The position numbers and the translations under genes are program-made. Below are positions 1 through 5,308 of a DNA stretch of 5,308 nt, one piece after another. Every line of letters starts with the position of its first letter. Position 1 is the stretch's first letter. The notes beneath the pieces are model-generated. The model saw only the letters and a list, made by a program, of their open reading frames with translations. It made no database searches and was not told the DNA's origin. The stretch comes from Robiginitomaculum sp. (GTDB taxonomy: Bacteria; Pseudomonadota; Alphaproteobacteria; Caulobacterales; Maricaulaceae), in contig NVRS01000012.1 of the NCBI GenBank assembly GCA_002732685.1, positions 2,542 through 7,849 of the forward strand, written 5' to 3'.

Positions 1-1555
1 GGTCCAAAGTTAGATCGATATAGCCGTGATGATCAAGATTGTGATAAATAATATCATCATTTTTGGCGTTCAGTTTTGCGGAAAAATCCGAAGCGGATTC
101 ACCGAAATAAGTACCTGCGCCGGGAGATGTGACACCTGTTGTACCAAGTTCAACACCCATATTAATGCCGGAAGTGGTTTCCAACTGATTGGCCCAGCAT
201 TCGTGGGTGTCACCGGTCAGGACAAGCAAATCTGTCACCCCTTGTTCTTGCACCATAGTGTAAAACTTTTCTCGGGCCGCAGGGTAGCCGTCCCAGGCAT
301 CAAGGTTAAGCGGTAGCCCCAGTGGTGACAGGGCTATGTAATCATGGATTTGCGGGAATAGTTTTTCAATATCCTTGAGAAAATCTGCGTCTTTATAGGC
401 AGTGAGATCCGGGCTGGCAGTACGAGCCATGATGACCTGATTTGCGATTATCCGCCAAGGCTGGTTTTCAGCTTGAGAGGTTTTCAAAGCTGTGCCGATA
501 TATTCAGATTGTGCGGCGCCGAGCATCTCTCTGGAAGGGTCTCCAAGTATGTTTTGGATGAAGTTACCGACGCCCTCACGGGTTTGGAAGTCGTCTATAT
601 ATTGGGAATAATCCAGAGGTCTGGTCCGTGCGGTCAACCGGGTTTCTATGGCGCACAAGGTCAGTAAATCGCCGAAACTATAGCTGCGAAACAGAGCTTC
701 TTTGGCGCGGCCTGGTTCAGGGTCGCGAACTGGCATCCATTCATAGTATGCTTGCATAGCTGCGGCGCGGCGTGCGTCCCAATCTCCGTCTTCTATGTTG
801 TGGTTTTGCGCGCCGGTTTTCCAAGAATCGTTAGCGACTTCATGATCATCCCAAATACAGATAACGGGATGCGCGCCGTGCATGGCCTTTGATGCATTGT
901 CACCTTTATATTGTGCATGTCGAATACGGTAATCGCCAAGGCTCAGCGCTTCGTGGGGTGGGTTGTGCGGGCGCCCAATTTTGGCACCAACTTGGCCGCC
1001 ATATCCATCTGTGCCGTATTCATAATAATAATCCCCAAGATGCAGGACAGCATCAAACCCGTCTTGCTTTGCGATATGATCATAGACATTGAAAAAACCG
1101 AACGGGTAATTAGAGCAAGAAACAACGGCAAACCTAATGCTATCGACACGACCTGCGGGTAAAGTTTTTGTTCGCCCAACGGGGGAAATATGCTTACCGG
1201 TTTTAAAACGGTAATAATATGTTTGTCCGGGCTTTAGGCCGCTGACATCAACTTTTACCGTATAGTCGCGGCTTGCATCTGTCGCTGTTTTGCCTTTGCG
1301 CTTATTTTTGCGGAAATCCTTGTCAGTGGCCATTTCCCATTTCACAGGTATGGGGGGCACAGAAATAGCGCTGGTTGTTTCTGCACTGATACGTGTCCAG
1401 ATCACCATCCTGTCGGCGCCTGGGTCGCCACTGGCCACACCGTGGTCGAAACTAACAGGAAAATCAATCGTAACGCCTTCAGAGCATGCGGTGGCAGATA
1501 CGCCAACCAAAGAAATTCCCGCAAATAATGCCCCGCGCCTAGTAATATTAGCCAT
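1..1555 (-). CDS. phoD: PhoD-like alkaline phosphatase/phosphodiesterase, Tat-exported (3' end outside window)
   Basis: The protein hydrolyses phosphate mono/diesters outside the cytoplasm. Reading the minus strand from ATG at 1555-1553 gives 518 uninterrupted codons to the left edge; the stop lies outside. Residues 5-12 (TRRGALFA) begin a twin-arginine signal whose hydrophobic stretch ends at Ala-Thr-Ala-Cys24. PhoD-family motifs follow in order: GVASGDP (39-45) with MVIWTR (50-55) in the N-terminal beta domain; SCSNY (146-150), whose Cys147 is the likely iron ligand; LHLGDYYYEY (171-180); WDDHEVANDSW (235-245); TGDTHECWANQ (447-457); ELGTTGVTSPG (469-479); and HHGYIDL (509-515), normally close to the C-terminus. 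So nearly all of the protein is present. Bacillus PhoD uses one Fe(III) and two calcium ions, and the matching residues look intact. The start is supported by AGGG six bases upstream and an in-frame stop at 1577-1579. It is divergent from the receptor gene. The substrate is not fixed by sequence. Confidence 0.95.
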   Translation of the reverse strand, partial: MANITRRGALFAGISLVGVSATACSEGVTIDFPVSFDHGVASGDPGADRMVIWTRISAETTSAISVPPIPVKWEMATDKDFRKNKRKGKTATDASRDYTVKVDVSGLKPGQTYYYRFKTGKHISPVGRTKTLPAGRVDSIRFAVVSCSNYPFGFFNVYDHIAKQDGFDAVLHLGDYYYEYGTDGYGGQVGAKIGRPHNPPHEALSLGDYRIRHAQYKGDNASKAMHGAHPVICIWDDHEVANDSWKTGAQNHNIEDGDWDARRAAAMQAYYEWMPVRDPEPGRAKEALFRSYSFGDLLTLCAIETRLTARTRPLDYSQYIDDFQTREGVGNFIQNILGDPSREMLGAAQSEYIGTALKTSQAENQPWRIIANQVIMARTASPDLTAYKDADFLKDIEKLFPQIHDYIALSPLGLPLNLDAWDGYPAAREKFYTMVQEQGVTDLLVLTGDTHECWANQLETTSGINMGVELGTTGVTSPGAGTYFGESASDFSAKLNAKNDDIIYHNLDHHGYIDLTLD

Positions 1556-1561
1556 TTTTAA

Positions 1562-1565
1562 CCCT
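1562..1565 (-). promoter_or_regulatory. Ribosome binding site of the phoD-like gene
   Basis: On the minus strand AGGG lies six bases before the ATG at 1555. It supports this start: the only other in-frame element upstream is a TAA at 1577-1579, with no ATG between. Confidence 0.6.
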
Positions 1566-1585
1566 GTTTTTGAATATTAGTTCCC

Positions 1586-1595
1586 CAATTAATTG
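1586..1595. repeat. Perfect 10-bp palindrome, candidate operator
   Basis: CAATTAATTG is a perfect palindrome. It sits where transcription of the phosphatase gene would begin if the minus-strand TATATA at 1598-1603 is its -10, a typical place for a repressor site. AT-rich palindromes of this length also occur by chance in such a region, so the operator role is only a suggestion. Confidence 0.3.
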
Positions 1596-1693
1596 CATAT
1601 ATATCACAGTCGAGAATTAGTTGACAGCAAGTAAGTGAAAAAGTCGAAAAACTATTGTAAATGTTTCGTAATCAAGACAGAATAACTTCATAC

Positions 1694-1713
1694 GCGCGTT
1701 TTACGAGGCGCGC
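1694..1713 (+). other. Small GC hairpin in the receptor leader
   Basis: GCGCG (1694-1698) pairs with CGCGC (1709-1713) around a 10-base loop. It stands out as a GC-rich island in AT-rich surroundings, about 15 bases before the Shine-Dalgarno sequence. It may fold in the 5' untranslated region or act as a DNA site; nothing in the sequence decides this. Confidence 0.35.
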
Positions 1714-1728
1714 ATTCTTATTTATTAC

Positions 1729-1735
1729 AAAGGGG
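1729..1735 (+). promoter_or_regulatory. Ribosome binding site of the TonB-dependent receptor
   Basis: AAAGGGG lies seven bases before the ATG at 1743, a good match to the anti-Shine-Dalgarno sequence at a good distance. It fixes the start, which also places a proper signal peptide at the N-terminus. Confidence 0.75.
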
Positions 1736-1742
1736 TTCCCAA

Positions 1743-4700
1743 ATGAACAAATTTACAAAATCAACTGTCCTTGCCGGTATGCTCGGTGCATCTACCATTG
1801 CACTCGCTATGGCAATGTCTACATCTGCGTTTGCGCAGACCACTACATCTGATATCCGAGGCACAGTAACAACGGAGGCAGGCGCGCCGATAGCAAATGC
1901 TACAGTAGCAGTTGTAAACACTGCTACAGGCTATGCCCGAACAGTGACAACCAATGCACAGGGACAGTTCTCTGCGCGGAACTTGAATATTAGTGGTCTA
2001 TATGACCTGTCAGTAACAGGTGATGGTTATCAAGGCGAACGCGTTGAAGGTGTCGCTCTTACTCTGGGTAAGACGGCTAGCTTCAATTTTGACCTAAGCG
2101 CAGTTGCTGCTCCGGCAGACGAGATCATTGTTGTTGGACAACGCACAGTTCTTGCAAATGTTGCGACTGGACCAAGTGCAGTGTTTACGCTTAGTGATTT
2201 GCAAAATATGCCTACGGTTAACCGGGACATCAAAGATATCATCAGAATGGATCCACGGGTTTATATTGACGATAGCTTCAATGATGCCATTCAGTGTGCT
2301 GGTGCAAACCCGCGCTTTAACTCTCTGACAGTTGACGGCGTTCGGATGAACGATAACTTCGGCCTTAATTCTAATGGTTATCCTACAGAACGTATTCCTT
2401 TCTCCTTTGATGCGATTGAACAGGTTGCTGTTGAACTCGCGCCAATGGACGTTGAATACGGCGGCTTTACGGCTTGTAACATTAACGCGGTTACCAAATC
2501 CGGTAAGAACGAACTTTACGGTGGGGTTTTCTTTGACTACACAACCAAAGGCCTACGCGGCGATAAGCCAGAAGGTTTTGGCGAAAAGCGTTACGGTGGT
2601 AATGTTGGTTTCCCGATTATTAAAGATAAATTGTTTGCTTTTGTTGCTTACGAAAAATTAGAAGGCTCAAATCTGTTTACAGGGTCACTTGAAAATTCAA
2701 ATGTTTCTCAAGCAAATTATGACGAAATTATCAATATCGCAACCAGCCAGTACGGTTATGTTTCTGGTGGATTGCCGGACACAGCAGATAATGCCGATGA
2801 GAAATTGCTTGTTAAGCTCGACTGGAATATTAACGACATGCACCGTGCGGCGTTTACGTACAATTACAATGACGGCTTCAATATTTCTCAGTCAGATGCT
2901 GGTTCAACTCGCCTTGCGGATGGCAATCACTTCTACGAACGTGGTGCGAAACTAAAATCTTATTCAGGTGTTTTGTACTCCGATTGGAACCAGAACCTTT
3001 CTACAGAGTTTGGCGTCTCGTTTCTTGACCTAGACAACCGTCAACTTTCTGTTGCGGGTCTTGATTTTGGTGAAGTTCAAATCCGTAATGTTGGCGGCGG
3101 CGCTAGCACACGGACGAATACAACCGTTTATCTCGGCGCTGACGACAGTCGTCATGCCAACAAGCTGAACTACACGCTGACAACTTTCAAAGCCAAAGCT
3201 GATTACCGTATGGACAATCACCTGTTTACAATTGGCGTTGAAAACGAATCTTTCGACGTGTTCAACTTGTTTGTGCAAGAAGCACGCGGCGAGACAGTCT
3301 TTAACAGTATCGCCGACTTCCGTAATGGTGATTTCAGTGATTACCGTTATGAGAATGCAGCCGGTTCAAATAATGTTAATGATGCAGCTGCCCAGTTCCA
3401 GTTCAGCCAACGCGCATTTTATGTGCAAGACGTTTGGGAAGTTGATGAAAATCTGACACTGACATATGGTTTGCGTTACGACATTAATTACAGTGACGAT
3501 ACGCCGACCTTTAACCAAAACTTCTTTGACCAGCACGGTATCCGTAATGATTCCAATCTGGACGGAAAAGATTTGTGGCAGCCACGGTTTGGTTTTGATT
3601 ACAATGTCGATGGTAATATTGAAATTCACGGTGGTGCTGGTCTATTCTCCGGCGGTAATCCAAATGTATGGATTTCAAACAACTATTCCAACAATGGTGT
3701 GACCCAGTTTGAGTACCGTGTACGCGGCGGAAATCTTTCCGGCTTTACATATCCAAATGGCGGTAGCCCTTTCTTCGATATTCCGCAAGAAGGCCTTGAT
3801 GCAGTTGCTAATGCTGCGGGTCGTGGTCCGGTTAACGCTATTGACCCAGACTTTGAACTTCCTTCTGAGTGGAAATTCTCATTGGGTACATCGTTCGAAC
3901 TTGATGGCGGTGCATTCTTTGGTGACGGTTACAAAGTCGGTTTGGATGTCTTGTACTCCAAAACCAATGAAGCCGCTTTGGTCCGCAATCTAGAGCTATC
4001 CCAAACAGGTACTGCCCCAGATGGCCGTCCAATTTATTTCGGATTTCCGTTCAATGACTTCTTGTTGACAAATGCGAATGATAAAGGCGATTCACTGGTT
4101 CTTTCGGCTATCATCTCTAAAGAGCATGATTTTGGTTTGAATTGGAATTTGGGCTATGCTTTCACAGATGCCAATGACGTCAATCCGATGACTTCATCCG
4201 TTGCATTCTCCAATGATAAAAACATTGCTTTGTCCGACCCTCTTAATCCCGGATTGGCAACGTCAAACTATGAAATCCCGCACCGCTTTACCTTTAGTGC
4301 GAATTACAAGTATGACTTCATTGAAGATCTAACGACAACGTTCTCTATGTTTGCTTCCTATGCATCAGGACGTCCATTTAGTTATGTGTTTAATGGCAAT
4401 AGAGAATTTGAGGGCCCTGCATATACCAGTCGCCGTCAATTGTTCTATGTACCAACAGGACCAAGCGATCCATTGGTTGATTTGAGCGGTCTTACTGATC
4501 AAGCAGCATTCTTTGCTTTCCTTGATCGTAGTGGTTTGAACGAATTTGCAGGCGAAATTGCGCCGCGTAATGCGTTCCACGATAAATGGTACACCAAAGT
4601 TGATCTGAAGATTAAGCAGGAATTTCCTGGCTTTAGAAAAGGCGACAAAGCATCAGCCTTTATCGTTTTGGATAACGCTTTGAACTTCATCGATTCTGAT

Positions 4701-4871
4701 TGGGGTGTACTGCGTCAGCATTCATTCCCGAATACAGCACAAGTTGTTGATGTTGATATTGTTGGTGGACAATTTGTCTATTCCGGTGAAAATAGCACAG
4801 CAGATGAGGGCAGCATTCGTTCAAACCCATCTACTTGGGAAGTTCGTTTTGGCTTTAACTATGATTTCTAG
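1743..4871 (+). CDS. Oar-like TonB-dependent outer-membrane receptor with carboxypeptidase-regulatory-like domain
   Basis: This is a complete 1042-residue outer-membrane receptor, expected to import a ligand with energy from TonB-ExbBD. A Sec signal peptide spans residues 1-31 (Lys3/Lys6, hydrophobic core, cleavage after Ala-Phe-Ala). Residues about 36-119 form a CarboxypepD_reg-like beta-sandwich (IRGTV, GAPIANATV, TTNAQGQFSARNL). EIIVVGQR (127-134) resembles a TonB box. The plug covers about 135-255, with the Oar-like PRFNSLTVDGVRMND (190-204) and EYGGFTACNINAVTKSG (238-254). The rest is a Tyr/Phe/Asn/Asp-rich beta-barrel ending in FGFNYDF, the terminal Phe expected for BAM recognition. The length fits Oar-type receptors. 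Only two cysteines occur, Cys185 and Cys245, both in the plug. It is probably monocistronic: a terminator follows and the phosphatase gene is divergent upstream. The Oar family is linked to surface adhesion/development in myxobacteria and to nutrient uptake elsewhere; the substrate here cannot be read from sequence. Confidence 0.96.
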   Translation: MNKFTKSTVLAGMLGASTIALAMAMSTSAFAQTTTSDIRGTVTTEAGAPIANATVAVVNTATGYARTVTTNAQGQFSARNLNISGLYDLSVTGDGYQGERVEGVALTLGKTASFNFDLSAVAAPADEIIVVGQRTVLANVATGPSAVFTLSDLQNMPTVNRDIKDIIRMDPRVYIDDSFNDAIQCAGANPRFNSLTVDGVRMNDNFGLNSNGYPTERIPFSFDAIEQVAVELAPMDVEYGGFTACNINAVTKSGKNELYGGVFFDYTTKGLRGDKPEGFGEKRYGGNVGFPIIKDKLFAFVAYEKLEGSNLFTGSLENSNVSQANYDEIINIATSQYGYVSGGLPDTADNADEKLLVKLDWNINDMHRAAFTYNYNDGFNISQSDAGSTRLADGNHFYERGAKLKSYSGVLYSDWNQNLSTEFGVSFLDLDNRQLSVAGLDFGEVQIRNVGGGASTRTNTTVYLGADDSRHANKLNYTLTTFKAKADYRMDNHLFTIGVENESFDVFNLFVQEARGETVFNSIADFRNGDFSDYRYENAAGSNNVNDAAAQFQFSQRAFYVQDVWEVDENLTLTYGLRYDINYSDDTPTFNQNFFDQHGIRNDSNLDGKDLWQPRFGFDYNVDGNIEIHGGAGLFSGGNPNVWISNNYSNNGVTQFEYRVRGGNLSGFTYPNGGSPFFDIPQEGLDAVANAAGRGPVNAIDPDFELPSEWKFSLGTSFELDGGAFFGDGYKVGLDVLYSKTNEAALVRNLELSQTGTAPDGRPIYFGFPFNDFLLTNANDKGDSLVLSAIISKEHDFGLNWNLGYAFTDANDVNPMTSSVAFSNDKNIALSDPLNPGLATSNYEIPHRFTFSANYKYDFIEDLTTTFSMFASYASGRPFSYVFNGNREFEGPAYTSRRQLFYVPTGPSDPLVDLSGLTDQAAFFAFLDRSGLNEFAGEIAPRNAFHDKWYTKVDLKIKQEFPGFRKGDKASAFIVLDNALNFIDSDWGVLRQHSFPNTAQVVDVDIVGGQFVYSGENSTADEGSIRSNPSTWEVRFGFNYDF

Positions 4872-4894
4872 GCCAACTTAGAAAACTGAATAAG

Positions 4895-4923
4895 AAAAAG
4901 GCGGGGTTTTCCTCGCCTTTTTT
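4895..4923 (+). terminator. Intrinsic terminator after the receptor gene
   Basis: A 12-bp stem (4895-4906 with 4911-4922, one G-U pair) encloses a TTTT loop and ends in six T residues (4918-4923), 23 bases after the receptor stop codon. The 5' arm begins with five A residues, so the minus strand also shows a GC stem followed by a T run. It could therefore stop transcription from either side. Confidence 0.88.
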
Positions 4924-5308
4924 ATTGCTTGCGATTTGCAAAGATAAAAACTTATCCATGGTTCTTGGTGCGGACAGCAGTACACAGCTAATTCAACACA
5001 GATATTTGAGCCTGCACTTATCAACCGTCATGACAGACGCATGAGCGGCCGCACTATACCGCCCGTTCGCAGCTTTAACGCACTATTTCGTCTGTGCGGT
5101 AAAAGTATAAGCCGCACCCAATTTCTTGAACGCATATGTGTGCTTTTACCGCTTGGGCGGGTGCGCATATATCAGATGTGTTCTTGGGGCTCAGTTCTGC
5201 AAAGACGGGCCTTGCTCATCTGCTATGATCATGGTTGGTGGCCTGCACATATTGGTGCAATGGGACGCGTAAAAAGCGGGCTCTGACGCGCACATTTACG
5301 GCCGAATT
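4924..5308. other. Right-end stretch without a recognisable gene
   Basis: No convincing protein or known RNA gene is seen in these 385 bases. A plus-strand frame is open from 4948 to a TGA at 5284-5286, with its first ATG at 5041 (81 residues). It has no Shine-Dalgarno sequence, and its product is rich in Cys, Trp and Arg and resembles no family I know. The stretch contains an 8-bp direct repeat CGCACTAT (5050-5057 and 5079-5086), the palindrome GCGGCCGC (5045-5052), a hairpin TGCAC/GTGCA (5244-5248 with 5255-5259) and the inverted-repeat block at 5094-5170. No RNase P, tmRNA, SRP RNA or tRNA signature was found. It may be a regulatory or small-RNA region, a decayed gene, or the start of a locus beyond the edge. 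Confidence 0.5.
5094..5170. repeat. Block of nested and crossing inverted repeats
   Basis: The arms GCGGTAAAAG (5096-5105) and CTTTTACCGC (5143-5152) are a perfect 10-bp inverted repeat separated by 37 bases. The left arm also fits a local hairpin, GTGCGG (5094-5099) with CCGCAC (5112-5117). The right arm overlaps a second possible hairpin, 5134-5145 with 5159-5170, twelve pairs if G-U is allowed. In addition CGCACCC (5113-5119) matches GGGTGCG (5159-5165), crossing the long stem as in a pseudoknot. The pairings are seen directly; whether they form in RNA or mark protein-binding DNA is unknown. Confidence 0.5.

Larger units (their letters stand above)
1556..1742. promoter_or_regulatory. Divergent intergenic region between the phosphatase and receptor genes
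   Basis: This AT-rich 187-base gap must carry the promoters of both divergent genes. For the phosphatase (minus strand), TATATA at 1598-1603 is a possible -10, but nothing good lies 17 bases upstream as a -35. For the receptor (plus strand), TTGTAA (1655-1660), a 17-base spacer and CAGAAT (1678-1683) form a weak sigma70-like candidate, with an A-rich stretch before it. A perfect TTGACA at 1621-1626 has no matching -10 at normal spacing. A sequence-only promoter call here is weak; that the region is regulatory is close to certain from gene arrangement. Confidence 0.7.

Noticed and set aside
26..1162. Several short plus-strand reading frames (for example 26-316, 473-667, 911-1162) across the left part.
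   Set aside because: They are antisense to the phosphatase gene, whose minus-strand frame is open throughout and carries all the family motifs in order.
1603..1627. Possible Pho box for the phosphatase gene: CTGTGAT-like and CTGTCAA-like heptamers on the minus strand (1603-1609 and 1621-1627).
   Set aside because: The heptamers repeat at 18 bases, not the 11-base period of Pho boxes, and each departs from the consensus. Phosphate control by PhoB therefore cannot be claimed from sequence.
2030..4690. Short frames on both strands inside the receptor gene.
   Set aside because: They are out-of-frame shadows of a 1042-codon frame with a clear family assignment throughout.
5030..5044. Mini-frame ATG at 5030 ending in TGA that overlaps ATG 5041 (ATGA), like translational coupling.
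   Set aside because: Four codons (Met-Thr-Asp-Ala), no Shine-Dalgarno sequence, and a downstream partner that is itself doubtful; chance is the simpler reading.
5244..5259. Hairpin TGCAC-N6-GTGCA as a possible terminator or attachment site.
   Set aside because: Only five pairs with no T run on either side and no integrase or tRNA nearby.
5041..5286. An 81-codon plus-strand reading frame after the terminator (frame open from 4948).
   Set aside because: No ribosome binding site, no recognisable family, unusual Cys/Trp/Arg-rich composition, and it overlaps the inverted-repeat block. It could be real only if relatives conserve it at protein level.

Overview
The window looks like part of a Gram-negative, probably alphaproteobacterial, chromosome of moderate GC. 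The best clue is an Oar-type TonB-dependent outer-membrane receptor with an N-terminal carboxypeptidase-regulatory-like domain. Such receptors are common in marine Alphaproteobacteria (Maricaulales/Hyphomonadaceae-like) and some Gammaproteobacteria. The taxonomic placement is inferred from protein style, not from a marker gene.

Layout: (1) Bases 1-1555, minus strand, hold a PhoD-like alkaline phosphatase/phosphodiesterase whose 3' end runs off the left edge, leaving 518 codons in the window. It has a twin-arginine-type signal and all the recognisable PhoD metal-site motifs. (2) Bases 1556-1742 are an AT-rich divergent intergenic region with both ribosome binding sites, a 10-bp palindrome, an isolated TTGACA hexamer and a small GC hairpin. 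(3) Bases 1743-4871, plus strand, hold the complete 1042-residue receptor: signal peptide, CarboxypepD_reg-like domain, TonB-box-like segment, plug and beta-barrel with terminal Phe. (4) A strong intrinsic terminator lies at 4895-4923. (5) Bases 4924-5308 hold no gene I can recognise, but 5094-5170 is rich in inverted repeats that could form mutually exclusive stems.

How the parts may work together: the phosphatase is exported by Tat and would release phosphate from phosphoesters outside the cytoplasm. The receptor would import an unknown ligand across the outer membrane using TonB energy. Their head-to-head arrangement around one short regulatory region suggests shared control and possibly a joint role in organophosphate scavenging. 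That link is inference: I see no convincing Pho box, and Oar-like receptors cannot be assigned a substrate from sequence alone. Both genes belong to known families. I see no mobile element, CRISPR array, rRNA or tRNA, and no clearly novel system. The least explained stretch is the inverted-repeat block near the right end.
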